Positions 8,409 through 17,514 of a stretch of 64,000 nt of DNA are shown here, piece after piece. Within the stretch, counting starts at the first letter, position 1. Each line of letters starts with the position of its first letter. Origin of the DNA: Streptomyces hyaluromycini (GTDB lineage Bacteria > Actinomycetota > Actinomycetes > Streptomycetales > Streptomycetaceae); contig NZ_BCFL01000041.1 in NCBI RefSeq assembly GCF_002217755.1, positions 1 through 64,000 on the forward strand, read 5' to 3'. A program made the position numbers and the translations under genes. Under the pieces are notes generated by a model, which was not told the origin of the DNA, searched no databases, and saw nothing but the letters and a program-made list of their open reading frames with translations.

Positions 8409-9811
8409 CAGTACTTCCAGCGGTAGGCCGCCGCCACCCCGGCGTCGTCGAGTCCGGCGACGGCCCCCGTCTCGCCTTCGCGCACGGCGATCACCGCGTC
8501 GGCGAGGACCGGGCCGAGCGCGGTGCGCAGCACCTCGTCCGCGCGGAACTCCTCGACGGCCTGGGGGAGCGAGGTCGGCAGCCTGCGCACCCCCCGGGCC
8601 ACCGCCTCGTCCGGGATCAGGCGGGCCGGGTCGTCGGTGACCTCCTCGGGCAGCGATGCGCCCGAGGCGAGCCCGTCGAGTCCGGCGGCGATGGCGCAGC
8701 CGAGGGCCAGATACGGGTTGGCGGCCAGGTCGACGGGCTTGAGCTCCAGGTTGGCGTCCTGGCTCTGGTGGCCGGCCGTGCCGGTGATGACCCGGACCCC
8801 GGTCTCGCGGGTCTCCCGGCCCCAGGCCGTGAACACGCCCGCCCACTGGGCGGGCTTCAGCCGCAGATAGCTGGCCGGGCTCGGCGCGATCACCGCCGTC
8901 AGCGCGGGCAGGTGCGTCAGCAGCCCGGCGATGAACGACTCCGCCGCGGCCGTCATGCCGTACCGGCGGTCGCCCCCGGCGTGCAGGTTGACGCCGTGGC
9001 GCCAGAGCGAGAGATGGAGATGGCCGCCGTTGCCGACGCCCCGCTCGGCGACGGCCGGGGCGAAGGAGGCACGCAGGCCGTGCTTCTGCGAGACGGCGCG
9101 GATGGTCTGCCGTACCAGCACGCTCTGGTCGGCCGCCGCCACCGGGTCCAGGGCGCCGGTGGAGAGCTCGAACTGGCCGGGCGCGTACTCGGGGTGGAAC
9201 TGGGCGACCGGCACCTCCTGCTTCTCCAGGGCCCCGAGCAGGTCGGCGGCATAGTCGCTCAGCTCGATCTGCCGGGCGGCGCCGTACGCCGGGCCCGACG
9301 TGGCCGGTGCGAACTCGTCGGCCGGTGCCGCGGCCCGGCCGAGCGTCCACTCGATCTCGATGCCCGCCCTGAAGGTGATGCCGTGCCGGTCCTCGGCGTC
9401 GGTGACGATCCTGCGCAGGAAGGTGCGGCTGCACCCGGGGTGCGGCTCACCCTCCTGGGTGAGCCGGTCGACGGGGGCCCAGGCCCAGCCGGGCTGCCCG
9501 GCCAGCACCACCAGCCGGTCCAGGTCCGGGTAGAGGCGCAGGTCGCCGTCGGGCGAGCCGAGGACGTCGGTGCGCACGATCGCGTCGTTCGCCAGGAAGG
9601 TGTCGAACACCGGGGACATGCCGACACCCCAGGCCACCGCCGGCTGCAGCCTCTGCCAGGGAACGGTCTTCACCCTGCAGATCCCGGCGGTGTCCACATA
9701 GGCCAGCACGATCCCGCGCACACCCTGCGCGGACAGCTCGTGGGCGAGGGCGTGGGCCCGGGCGAGATCGCCGGGGCTCCCACCGGGTACCGGATCGACC
9801 AGGGGTGGCAT
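8408..9811 (-). CDS. Glutamine synthetase family protein (gamma-glutamyl-amine ligase-like)
   Basis: This 467-residue GS type I homologue has a beta-grasp N-terminal domain (about 20-115) and a catalytic domain (about 120-460). Recognisable parts are FRAGIEIEWTL (metal-binding glutamate), HPEYAPGQFELS (second metal glutamates), GNGGHLHLSLW (ammonia/Glu site) and ELKPVDLAANPYLALG. Streptomyces carry several GS-like paralogues that ligate glutamate to amines such as polyamines or ethanolamine rather than ammonia; the pairing with an amidohydrolase points to this class and not to housekeeping GlnA. An AGGAGG ribosome site precedes the ATG. The exact amine substrate cannot be read from sequence. 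Confidence 0.85.
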   Translation of the reverse strand: MPPLVDPVPGGSPGDLARAHALAHELSAQGVRGIVLAYVDTAGICRVKTVPWQRLQPAVAWGVGMSPVFDTFLANDAIVRTDVLGSPDGDLRLYPDLDRLVVLAGQPGWAWAPVDRLTQEGEPHPGCSRTFLRRIVTDAEDRHGITFRAGIEIEWTLGRAAAPADEFAPATSGPAYGAARQIELSDYAADLLGALEKQEVPVAQFHPEYAPGQFELSTGALDPVAAADQSVLVRQTIRAVSQKHGLRASFAPAVAERGVGNGGHLHLSLWRHGVNLHAGGDRRYGMTAAAESFIAGLLTHLPALTAVIAPSPASYLRLKPAQWAGVFTAWGRETRETGVRVITGTAGHQSQDANLELKPVDLAANPYLALGCAIAAGLDGLASGASLPEEVTDDPARLIPDEAVARGVRRLPTSLPQAVEEFRADEVLRTALGPVLADAVIAVREGETGAVAGLDDAGVAAAYRWKY

Positions 9812-9924
9812 ACGACGTCCTCCTCGACGGGCTCGGATGCACGCGTCCCGGTCAGGGTTTCACGGCGACCGCGCCGAACTGCGCTACCGGCGCCGGGGAG
9901 TCGGCCCCGTCGGCCCGCCGCCGC

Positions 9925-10812
9925 TCACGGTGTGACGAGACGGTCCTGCTCCACCGGCGGCGTGCCCTCGTGCCAGGGCAGCGGCCTGCCGAAGCGGATC
10001 AGCTCGCCGTAGAGACCGGGGTCGACCTGTTCGGCGAAGACCAGGTCGAGCACCGCGCGGGCGGCCTCGGCGGGGGACTGGGCCCCGCTGTAGTCGCTGA
10101 ACCAGGGGCGGGACGTGGCGGTGTCGACCATGCCGGGGCAGACGGAGGCGACCAGGGTGCCGGCGGCCAGGTCCTGCTCCCGGCGCTCGGCGGCGACCGC
10201 GCGGACGGCGGCGACCTGGGCCACCTTCGAGGGCACGTTCAGCCAGACCGGCCAGCCCGCCTCCGCGGCGGTGCGGTTGTGGATGGCGCTGCGCCAGGAC
10301 TCGACGGCGTACTCGACCTGGTCGAGGCTCGCGCCGTCGAACAGGTGGTGCAGCCGCGGGTCGAGGTGGCCGAGGGTGCCCAGCGAACTGGCCACCACCA
10401 GCAGCCGGCCGCGCGGGCGCAGCACGGCGCCGAAGGAGCGCAGGACCGCCTGGGTGGCGGTGTTCGAGACGTCGATGAACTCGTCGGCCCGTTCGGACTG
10501 CGAGTCACCGGGCAGCACCCGGGCGACCGCGTTGGAGACGACGATGTCCACCCCGCCGTACCGGGCCCGGAGTTCTTCGGCGAGCCGGGCGATCGCGTCG
10601 GTGTCGGTGACGTCCAGGACCCGGCCCTCGACGCGGGCGCGGGTCCCGGGCCGCCGGGGGACCTCGACGGCGGCGTCCGTCACGCGCCCGGGGTCGCGTC
10701 CGGTGAGCAGGACCAGGTCGTCCGGGCCCAGCCGGGCGGCGAGTCCTTCGGCGAGGGCGCGGCCGAGACCTTGGTTCGCGCCGGTGACCAGGGCGATGCG
10801 GGAAGTGTTCAT
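9925..10812 (-). CDS. SDR-family NAD(P)-dependent oxidoreductase
   Basis: This 295-residue classical short-chain dehydrogenase has the cofactor motif VTGANQGLGRALAEGL (residues about 8-23), the NNAG-equivalent VSNAVAR, and the central strand RLLVVASSLGTLG with the catalytic Ser region. The usual YxxxK is represented only loosely (VWLNVPSKVAQ), so the Tyr is hard to place. The CPGMVDT motif follows at the usual distance. The ATG at 10812 follows a full promoter (TTGGAC, 18 bp, TAGCGT) with seven bases from the -10 box, so the transcript is probably leaderless. It is divergent from a LysR gene, the standard layout for a LysR-controlled target. Confidence 0.87.
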   Translation of the reverse strand: MNTSRIALVTGANQGLGRALAEGLAARLGPDDLVLLTGRDPGRVTDAAVEVPRRPGTRARVEGRVLDVTDTDAIARLAEELRARYGGVDIVVSNAVARVLPGDSQSERADEFIDVSNTATQAVLRSFGAVLRPRGRLLVVASSLGTLGHLDPRLHHLFDGASLDQVEYAVESWRSAIHNRTAAEAGWPVWLNVPSKVAQVAAVRAVAAERREQDLAAGTLVASVCPGMVDTATSRPWFSDYSGAQSPAEAARAVLDLVFAEQVDPGLYGELIRFGRPLPWHEGTPPVEQDRLVTP

Positions 10813-10819
10813 ACATCCC

Positions 10820-10849
10820 ACGCTAGGAACGACCGGCCCATGAGTCCAA
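10820..10849 (-). promoter_or_regulatory. Promoter of the SDR gene
   Basis: On the minus strand TTGGAC (10849-10844), an 18-bp spacer and TAGCGT (10825-10820) precede the ATG at 10812 by seven bases. The 71-bp intergenic space is shared with the divergent LysR gene, whose product probably binds here. Confidence 0.55.
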
Positions 10850-10883
10850 CGAAAGATAGGCACGGCTAGTATGCGCAAACATC

Positions 10884-11816
10884 ATGGACTTCAATGATGT
10901 GTCACTGACCGCGCTGCGGGTCTTCCGCGCGGTCGCCGAACAGGGAACCTTCACCGCGGCCGCGGCCTCGCTGGGCTACACCCAGTCGGCGGTGTCCCGG
11001 CAGATCGCCGCGATCGAGCGGGCGGCGGGTGCGGAGCTGCTGGAGCGGCGCCGCGACGGAGTACGGCTCACCGCGGCCGGCCGCGTGGTCATGCGGCGCG
11101 CGACGACCGTGCTCGACGAGATCGAGGCGACCGCGAGGGAACTGTCCGGGCTGCCCGGAGAGGCCGGGACGGTCCGGCTCGGCTGGTTCCCCACCGCGGG
11201 CGCCGCACTGGTCCCCCGAGCCTTGACCGCGCTCCGCCGGACGGATCCCGGGCTCCGGGTCGTCGGCCGCGAGGGCACCACCCCCGCACTGGTGCGTGCC
11301 CTGCGCGCGGGCAGCATCGACCTGGCCCTGCTCGCCTCGGCGCCCCCGTTCCGGGCACCGGACGCCGAATCGCCCCCGCTGGTGCTCCAGACCCTCACCG
11401 AACGCGCCCTGTGTCTCGCACTGCCGGCCGGCCACCCGCTGGCCCGGGGCGACTACGTCGACGTGGCCGACCTGCGCGGGCAGCGCTGGATCGTCGGCTC
11501 CGCCTCCGGGGAGGACCGGCTGATGGGGGTGTGGCCCGGCCTGGACGAGCGGCCGGAGATCGCCCACATCGCGCGGGACTGGCTGGCCAAGCTCTATCTC
11601 GTCGCCGCCGGCTGCGGGCTGACCACCGTTCCGGCCGCCCTCGCCTCCGCCGTGCCGCCGGGTGTCCGGATCCTGCCCGTGCGCGGCGGACCTCAGGAGC
11701 AGCGCCGCCAGCTCCTGGCCCGGCTGCCGCACCCGCCGGCCGAGGCGGTCACCCGGGTGGCGGCCGCCCTGCGGGCGGCGGCGCTGGACACGGACGTACC
11801 GGACGGGCCCAAGTAA
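10884..11816 (+). CDS. LysR-family transcriptional regulator
   Basis: This 310-residue LysR protein has an N-terminal HTH (about 5-62, LGYTQSAVSRQIAAIERAAG) and an effector-binding domain from about 92. It is divergently transcribed from the SDR oxidoreductase with a 71-bp gap, so it most likely controls that gene and itself. A TAGTAT -10-like box (10867-10872) lies 11 bases before the ATG, giving at most a very short leader. The inducing ligand is unknown. Confidence 0.9.
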   Translation: MDFNDVSLTALRVFRAVAEQGTFTAAAASLGYTQSAVSRQIAAIERAAGAELLERRRDGVRLTAAGRVVMRRATTVLDEIEATARELSGLPGEAGTVRLGWFPTAGAALVPRALTALRRTDPGLRVVGREGTTPALVRALRAGSIDLALLASAPPFRAPDAESPPLVLQTLTERALCLALPAGHPLARGDYVDVADLRGQRWIVGSASGEDRLMGVWPGLDERPEIAHIARDWLAKLYLVAAGCGLTTVPAALASAVPPGVRILPVRGGPQEQRRQLLARLPHPPAEAVTRVAAALRAAALDTDVPDGPK

Positions 11817-11982
11817 GTCCTCCGCGGGCTAGGTTGCTCCCGGCCGCGAAGGCGGTCGTCCGGCGGCACGGCCGGGACGGCGCCCGGCCCGGCGCCCGAC
11901 TCGGCGTCCGGCCCGATGCCGGGACCGACCAGCGAGACGGTACTTACCCATCGGGTTGTCCGGACATAGCATCGGTCCCCGC

Positions 11983-12756
11983 ATGAACACGATGACGCTC
12001 TGGCACATATCCGGCTGGGAGTTCGCCGCCCTGGCACTCGCCGCGCTGCTCGTCGGCTTCTCCAAGACCGCCGTCAGCGGGGCCAACACCGTAAGCCTCG
12101 CCATCTTCGCCGCGGTCCTCCCGGCCCGCGCCTCCACCGGTGTCCTGCTCCCGCTGCTCATCGCGGGCGACGTGCTGGCCGTGGCGACCTACCGCAGGCA
12201 CGCCCACTGGCCCACGCTGTGGCGGCTGTTCCCGGCGGTCGCGGCCGGCGTGGTGATCGGCACGCTGTTCCTGGTCTGGGCCGACGACGGCGTCGTACGG
12301 ACCTCGATCGGCGCGATCCTGCTGCTGATGGCCGGGGTCACGCTGTGGCGGCGCCGCACGGCCGACCGCCCCGACGACCCGGACGCGGTCACCACCCGGG
12401 CGGGCCGGGCGAAGGCCGGTTCGTACGGCGTGCTCGGCGGCTTCACCACGATGGTCGCCAACGCGGGCGGCCCGGTGATGTCGATGTACCTGCTGTCGGC
12501 CGGCTTCCGGAAACTCGGCTTCCTGGGCACCTCGGCGTTCTTCTTCCTGATCGTGAACCTCTCCAAGGTCCCCTTCAGCGCAGGACTCGGCCTGATCGAC
12601 GCCCACTCGCTGCTCCTCGACGCCGCGCTCGTCGCGTTCGTCGTCCCCGGCGCGCTCATCGGCAAGTGGGCCGTGCACCGGATCAACCAGCGGCTGTTCG
12701 AGCAGCTGGTCATCGCGGCGACGATCGTCGGCGGCCTCCAGCTCCTCCTGCGCTGA
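11983..12756 (+). CDS. TauE/SafE-family membrane permease
   Basis: This 257-residue integral membrane protein has about eight hydrophobic segments in two halves, each starting with a conserved glycine-rich helix (LAALLVGFSKTAVSGANTV and GVLGGFTTMVANAGGPVMSM). These are the signature repeats of the TauE/SafE (sulfite/organosulfur exporter) family. Members move sulfonates, sulfite or related anions across the cytoplasmic membrane; the substrate here is unknown. I chose the ATG at 11983 over an earlier in-frame GTG; TAGCAT at 11967-11972 could serve as its -10 box. It stands alone. Confidence 0.87.
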   Translation: MNTMTLWHISGWEFAALALAALLVGFSKTAVSGANTVSLAIFAAVLPARASTGVLLPLLIAGDVLAVATYRRHAHWPTLWRLFPAVAAGVVIGTLFLVWADDGVVRTSIGAILLLMAGVTLWRRRTADRPDDPDAVTTRAGRAKAGSYGVLGGFTTMVANAGGPVMSMYLLSAGFRKLGFLGTSAFFFLIVNLSKVPFSAGLGLIDAHSLLLDAALVAFVVPGALIGKWAVHRINQRLFEQLVIAATIVGGLQLLLR

Positions 12757-12786
12757 CCGGTCCGGCGACCCGGTCCGGCGACCCGG
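12757..12786. repeat. 13-bp tandem repeat after the TauE gene
   Basis: CCGGTCCGGCGAC occurs at 12757-12769 and again at 12770-12782, followed by a partial third copy. No function can be assigned. Confidence 0.6.
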
Positions 12787-12873
12787 GAATGCGACGGCGG
12801 GGAGCGTTGTTGGACCGGTCGTGAATGACATGCTCGGATCAAAGATCCCGGGTGTGGGCGAAAGGAGGACCTC

Positions 12874-13038
12874 ATGGCACGCAGCACCGCGCGTCCCGTC
12901 GTCAGGCTGAAGTCGACGGCCGGGACCGGTGTCACCTACGTGACCCGCAAGAACCGCCGGAACAACCCCGACCGGCTGGTCCTGCGCAAGTACGACCCGG
13001 TGGCCGGCTCGCACGTCGACTTCCGCGAAGAGCGCTGA
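12874..13038 (+). CDS. rpmG: 50S ribosomal protein L33, cysteine-free (C-) form
   Basis: This 54-residue protein matches L33 (start MARSTARPVVRLKSTAGTG, then TYVTRKNRRNNPDRL and LRKYDPVAGSHVDFREER). The two CxxC zinc pairs of the zinc-binding form are absent. Such C- paralogues replace the zinc form in ribosomes when zinc is scarce, releasing zinc. A strong AAAGGAGG ribosome site precedes the ATG. It is the first gene of a three-gene operon with L31 and L36 paralogues, all cysteine-free. I could not find a convincing Zur box in the upstream 117 bp. Confidence 0.93.
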   Translation: MARSTARPVVRLKSTAGTGVTYVTRKNRRNNPDRLVLRKYDPVAGSHVDFREER

Positions 13039-13073
13039 AGCCGAACGCACCGCCGACCCAGAGAGGAAACCCC

Positions 13074-13334
13074 ATGAAGGCCCGCATTCATCCCGCGTCC
13101 CGGCTCGTGGTCTTCCGGGACCGCGCCGCGGACACGGCGTTCCTGACCCGCTCGACCGCCGACTCGTCCCGGACGATCGAGTGGGAGGACGGCAACACCT
13201 ACCCGCTGATCGACGTGGAGATCTCGTCCGCGTCGCACCCCTTCTACACCGGCAAGGCGCGGGTCCTGGACAGCGCCGGCCGAGTGGAGCGTTTCGAGCG
13301 CCGTTACGGCCGCACCGCCGCCGCCCGCGGCTGA
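13074..13334 (+). CDS. rpmE2: 50S ribosomal protein L31 type B (zinc-free)
   Basis: This 86-residue protein is L31 type B: it starts MKARIHPASRLVVFRD and contains EDGNTYPLIDVEISSASHPF and YTGKARVLDSAGRVERFERR. The type B form lacks the cysteine zinc motif of RpmE. It is the middle gene of the C- ribosomal operon, 35 bp after L33 and 35 bp before L36, with a GAGAGGAAA ribosome site. Confidence 0.95.
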   Translation: MKARIHPASRLVVFRDRAADTAFLTRSTADSSRTIEWEDGNTYPLIDVEISSASHPFYTGKARVLDSAGRVERFERRYGRTAAARG

Positions 13335-13369
13335 CCCGGCCCGGTGACCGACCCGAGGAGAACAGAACC

Positions 13370-13492
13370 ATGAAGGTGCGCAAGTCCCTGCGCTCGCTCA
13401 AGGCCAAGCCCGGCGCCCAGGTGGTCCGCCGGCGCGGCGTGGTCTACGTGATCAACAAGAAGGACCCCCGCTTCAAGGCCCGCCAGGGCTGA
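13370..13492 (+). CDS. rpmJ: 50S ribosomal protein L36, cysteine-free (C-) form
   Basis: This 40-residue protein matches L36 (MKVRKSLRSLKAKPGAQVV, then RRRGVVYVINKKDPRFKARQG) but lacks the three cysteines and histidine that hold zinc in standard L36. It is the last gene of the zinc-independent ribosomal operon, with GAGGAGAACAG upstream and a perfect 15-bp hairpin directly after. Confidence 0.93.
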   Translation: MKVRKSLRSLKAKPGAQVVRRRGVVYVINKKDPRFKARQG

Positions 13493-13508
13493 CGGAGGTC
13501 GCGTCCCA

Positions 13509-13544
13509 CGACGGCCGCCCGGCGATCCAGCCGGGCGGCCGTCG
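13509..13544 (+). terminator. Terminator of the rpmG-rpmE2-rpmJ operon
   Basis: A perfect 15-bp stem (13509-13523 with 13530-13544; arm CGACGGCCGCCCGGC) with a six-base loop begins 17 bp after the rpmJ stop. There is no T-run, as is usual for actinobacterial terminators. Confidence 0.75.
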
Positions 13545-13568
13545 CGCGTCACGGCATTCCTTGCGGCC

Positions 13569-13640
13569 GGTCCCGGTCTTCCGGTCGGTCCCGGCCTTGC
13601 GGTCGGTCCCGGTCCTGCGGTCGGTCCCGGCCGGTCCGAT
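13569..13640. repeat. 18-bp tandem repeat, about four copies
   Basis: Units start at 13569, 13587, 13605 and 13623 with consensus GGTCCCGGTCYTGCGGTC; the last unit is degenerate. They lie between the ribosomal operon terminator and cobK. The 303-bp gap 13493-13795 otherwise holds only the terminator and a short promoter region. Confidence 0.7.
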
Positions 13641-13795
13641 GGGCTTGGCGACTCCGATCCGGCGAGCCGGCGGCCACGACGAAACCTGGCCCTGCCTGTG
13701 CCGCCCGCGCCGCGTGTGCCGCCTGTGTCGGCCGGTCGCCGGGGCCCTTCGCCCCAGGCGCTGCCCCCTTGCTGCGGACCCCGTACGCTCGCCCC

Positions 13796-14542
13796 ATGTC
13801 CCCGCACGTCCTGATCCTCGGCGGTACCGCCGAGGCCCGCCGTCTCGCCACCGAGTTGTCGGGGCGCCCCGGAGTCCGTGTCACGACCTCGCTCGCGGGC
13901 CGGGTCGCACGGCCGGGCTCGTTGGCCGGCGAGGTGCGGATCGGCGGGTTCGGCGGGGCGGCCGGCCTCGGCGACTGGCTTCGCGAACACCGCGTGGACG
14001 CGCTGGTGGACGCCACCCACCCCTTCGCCGAGACGATCACCGCCAACGCGGCGGGCGCCGCCCGGGCCACCGGAATCCCCTCCGTCGTCCTGCGCCGCCC
14101 CGGCTGGCAGCCGGGACCCGGCGACGACTGGCACCCGGTCCCGTCCCTGCCCGCGGCGGCCGCCGCCCTGCCCCGCTTCGGCCCCCGTGTCTTCCTCACC
14201 ACCGGCCGCCTGGGTCTGTCCGCCTTCGCCCACCTGACCGACCGGCACTTCGTCGTACGGTCCGTGGAGCCCCCCGAACCCCCCATGCCCCGGCACACCG
14301 AAGTGCTGCTGGCGCGCGGGCCGTTCACCGTCGCCGACGAGACCGCGCTGCTGCACGGGAACCTGATCGACGTCCTGGTCACGAAGGACAGCGGGGGAGC
14401 GGCCACGGCCGCCAAACTCACGGCCGCACGGGAGCTGGCGCTGCCCGTGGTCGTCGTACGGCGGCCCCCGCTGCCGGACGGCGTGACGGCGGTACTGGAT
14501 GTCGCCGGTGTACTGGAGTGGCTGGGGCCCGGCCCCGCGTGA
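13796..14542 (+). CDS. cobK: Precorrin-6A/cobalt-precorrin-6A reductase
   Basis: This 248-residue protein matches CobK/CbiJ, which reduces precorrin-6A in the corrin ring pathway of cobalamin synthesis. It starts with the Rossmann-like HVLILGGTAEARRLATEL, then ALVDATHPFAETITANA, the hinge RVFLTTGRLGLSAF, and the C-terminal LLHGNLIDVLVTKDSGGAAT, which resembles the NADPH-site strand of the family. I chose the ATG at 13796, six bases after TACGCT (13784-13789), over a longer open frame. cobF lies 0.8 kb away on the opposite strand. Confidence 0.9.
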   Translation: MSPHVLILGGTAEARRLATELSGRPGVRVTTSLAGRVARPGSLAGEVRIGGFGGAAGLGDWLREHRVDALVDATHPFAETITANAAGAARATGIPSVVLRRPGWQPGPGDDWHPVPSLPAAAAALPRFGPRVFLTTGRLGLSAFAHLTDRHFVVRSVEPPEPPMPRHTEVLLARGPFTVADETALLHGNLIDVLVTKDSGGAATAAKLTAARELALPVVVVRRPPLPDGVTAVLDVAGVLEWLGPGPA

Positions 14543-14554
14543 CCGCCTCGGGCG

Positions 14555-15252
14555 TCAGACCGTCCTGGCGGCAGGCGTCAGGTCGGCCGTCTGTTCGGAC
14601 AGCCCGTCCGTCAGGTCCTCGACCAGCAGCCGTTTGCCGATGGTGTCGACGGCGGCCCGCAGGTCGGCGCCCGAGGGGCGGCCCAGGTCCTGCTGGACGC
14701 GGTCCTTCAGCGAGTCCGGCCCGTGCGGCGAGGCGAACTCCTCGCCCATGTCGGTGGAGCCGAGCCGGGCGCTGTCCCGCAGCTGGACCTGCTTGAGGAA
14801 CAGGGCCACCACGAACCCGACGGCCGCGACCGGCACGGTCCACAGGAACACGGTGTGGATGGTGTCGGCGTACGCCTGGATGATCGGCTCGGCGGCGGCC
14901 GCGGGCAGCCGATGGACATGTTGGTGGCCAGACCGCACAGGAACGAGCCGGTGATGAAGACGATCGCCGAGACCTGGAAGACCCCCCTGCGGCCGAACAG
15001 ATCGCCGAACTTGCCGACCAGGACGGTCGCCACGGTCTCCGCGAGGAGGTACGAGGTGACCACCCACGACATGTGCGCGGCGCCGCCCAGGTCCGACACG
15101 ATCGTCGGCAGCGCGGTGCCCACGATCGTCTGGTCCAGGGCCGCGAGCAGCATCCCCAGCATGATCGTCACGAAGACGACGTTGCGCCGGCCGGTGTCCG
15201 GCACGGGCGGCTGGGACGCGTCGGGCAGGACGGTTTCCTCGGTCGCTGTCAC
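14555..15252 (-). pseudogene. DHA2-type MFS drug transporter, internally deleted and frameshifted
   Basis: The N-terminal part (GTG at 15252 to about 14920) is a normal DHA2/EmrB-type start: LAALDQTIVGTALPTIVSDL, then helix three with VGKFGDLFGRRGVF. At about 14910-14925 the reading frame changes and jumps to the C-terminal end of the same family (YADTIHTVFLWTVPVAAVGF, ALFLKQVQLRDSARLG), ending at 14555. About 300 or more residues holding the other transmembrane helices are missing. A three-helix stub cannot transport, so this is a deletion remnant. Its former substrate is unknown. Confidence 0.85.
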
Positions 15253-15313
15253 GATGTCACCTTCACACCGGTGGGCTACCGTCGCATGCCCGATGGGTCC
15301 ACCCGGGTACCGC

Positions 15314-16096
15314 TCAGCCCTCCTTCGGAGCCTCCGGGTGGCGGCGCAGCAGATACGTGTCCATGATCCAGCCCTTGCGCTCCCGCGCCTCGGCCCGCAG
15401 CCGCTCGATGCGCGGACCGGCCTCGGCGATCGGACCGGAGACCAGGATCTCGTCCGGGGTGCCCAGGTAGGCGCCCCAGTAGATGTCGATGTCCTGGTCC
15501 GCGTACCGGCGGAAGGCCTGGTGCGCGTCGAGCATCACCACCACGTCGTCCACCCCGTCCGGCAGTCCCTCGGCGAGCCGTCGGCCGGTGGTGATCTGCA
15601 CCGGCCGGGCCACCCGGTTCAGCCCCGTGCGGTGCCGGGCCGCCAGCGCCGAGACACTGCTGATCCCGGGCACCACGTCGTACTCGAAGCGCACCGTGCC
15701 CCGGGCCAGCACCTCCTCCAGGATCGCCAACGTGCTGTCGTACAAGGACGGATCGCCCCACACCAGAAAGGCGCCGGTCTGCCCCTCGCCCAGCTCCTCG
15801 CGGATCAGCCGCTCGTAGATCTCCGCGCGGGCGCTGCGCCAGTCCCCGACGGCCGGCGAGTACGCCCCGCCGCCCGCGCCCCGGTCCCGCTCCGGGTCCC
15901 GCGCCTCGACCAGCCGGTAACCGCCGTCCGGTATGTGGGTGTCGAGCATGTCCCGGCGCAGCTGGGTCAGGTCGCTCTTGACCTCGCCCTTGTCGAGGAG
16001 GAAGAACACATGGGTGCTCCTCAGCGCCCGGACCGCCTGGAGGGTGAGCTGGTCGGGGTCGCCCGCGCCGATACCGATGACATGAATCTTTCGCAC
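15314..16096 (-). CDS. cobF: Precorrin-6A synthase (deacetylating)
   Basis: This 260-residue SAM-dependent tetrapyrrole methyltransferase matches CobF of the aerobic cobalamin pathway, which methylates C1 and removes the acetyl group. Seen: the start KIHVIGIGAGDPDQLTLQAV, the SAM-site strand GAFLVWGDPSLYDSTL, YDVVPGISSVSALAARH, and the long C-terminal DIDIYWGAYLGTPDEILVSG that marks CobF. I chose the GTG at 16096, which has a GGGGG ribosome site and lies directly before the conserved first strand; an ATG at 16120 would add eight residues. It sits near cobK but on the opposite strand. Confidence 0.92.
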   Translation of the reverse strand: MRKIHVIGIGAGDPDQLTLQAVRALRSTHVFFLLDKGEVKSDLTQLRRDMLDTHIPDGGYRLVEARDPERDRGAGGGAYSPAVGDWRSARAEIYERLIREELGEGQTGAFLVWGDPSLYDSTLAILEEVLARGTVRFEYDVVPGISSVSALAARHRTGLNRVARPVQITTGRRLAEGLPDGVDDVVVMLDAHQAFRRYADQDIDIYWGAYLGTPDEILVSGPIAEAGPRIERLRAEARERKGWIMDTYLLRRHPEAPKEG

Positions 16097-16141
16097 GCCC
16101 CCGAGTCTGCCGCATGCCACTGACAGCGGGGCGTCCCGGTT

Positions 16142-16651
16142 CTACGGGGCGCCCCGCAGCCGGGGCGCCTCGGCTCCCGCGTCGACGCTTTCGGCACCGC
16201 TCTCCACCCGCCCGGCCAGCTCCCGCGCCCACAGCACGAGCCCGTCGACATCGATCCCGTGCGCCTGCCGGCCCGCACCCCCGGCCGCCCACTCCTCGAC
16301 CGCGCCCGCGCCGCGCCGCAGCAGCCGCGCCCCGCCGGTCACGTTCCCGCGGGCCGCGTGCGTGAGCCCCACCGCCAGCTGGGCCAGCCCCCGCCACAGC
16401 GTCCGCTCCGCCTCGGGCCCCGACTTCCAGGCGTCCTCGAACACCTCGTGCGCGTGGAACGGCTTCCCGGCGTCCAGCAGCGCCTGTGCCTCGGCGACCG
16501 TCTCCTGCGGAGTCCGTACGACGCCCTCGGGCTGCCGCTCGACGCCCGGTGCGCCGTACGGCAGCGGCCGCCCCAGCCCGTCGCGCGGCCGGGCGCTGCG
16601 CGCCCGCCCCTCGGCGTCCCGGTCCCGTGTCTCTGTCCACGCGTCTCGCAT
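16142..16651 (-). CDS. DUF309-domain protein
   Basis: This 169-residue protein carries a DUF309 helical domain in its C-terminal two thirds: FHAHEVFEDAWKSG, then ERTLWRGLAQLAVGLTHAAR and GGARLLRRGAGAVEEW. The HxxE and WRG positions are the conserved family residues, probably forming a metal or ligand site. The N-terminal 45 residues are charged and low in complexity. I chose the ATG at 16651. Its biochemical role is not known. Confidence 0.82.
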   Translation of the reverse strand: MRDAWTETRDRDAEGRARSARPRDGLGRPLPYGAPGVERQPEGVVRTPQETVAEAQALLDAGKPFHAHEVFEDAWKSGPEAERTLWRGLAQLAVGLTHAARGNVTGGARLLRRGAGAVEEWAAGGAGRQAHGIDVDGLVLWARELAGRVESGAESVDAGAEAPRLRGAP

Positions 16652-16752
16652 ACGACCGATTGTCCTCCCTCGTCCGCCGCCTGCTTTCGGCCCGGCCAGG
16701 TACGTGGGGTAAGGTGCTGTTCGCGCGATCACGCGGGTCACCGCGCGACAGT

Positions 16753-17417
<665 letters not shown>

Positions 17418-17514
17418 CCGCCCGGCCCTTCATCTCCCCTTCACCTCAAAGGCGTTGCCGCGTCACGGCCACTCCTTTAGCTTCGGCCGGATCGTCCCGC
17501 TGACCTGGAGAGCA

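Noticed and set aside
12757..12873. Zur-binding site before the zinc-free ribosomal operon
   Set aside because: The only candidate (around GTGAATGACATGCTC) is not palindromic and does not resemble the known AT-rich Zur box, so it is not annotated.
13549..14421. Minus-strand frame ending in repeated RDRPQD units
   Set aside because: The repeat is simply the 18-bp tandem repeat read as codons; the rest is antisense to cobK.
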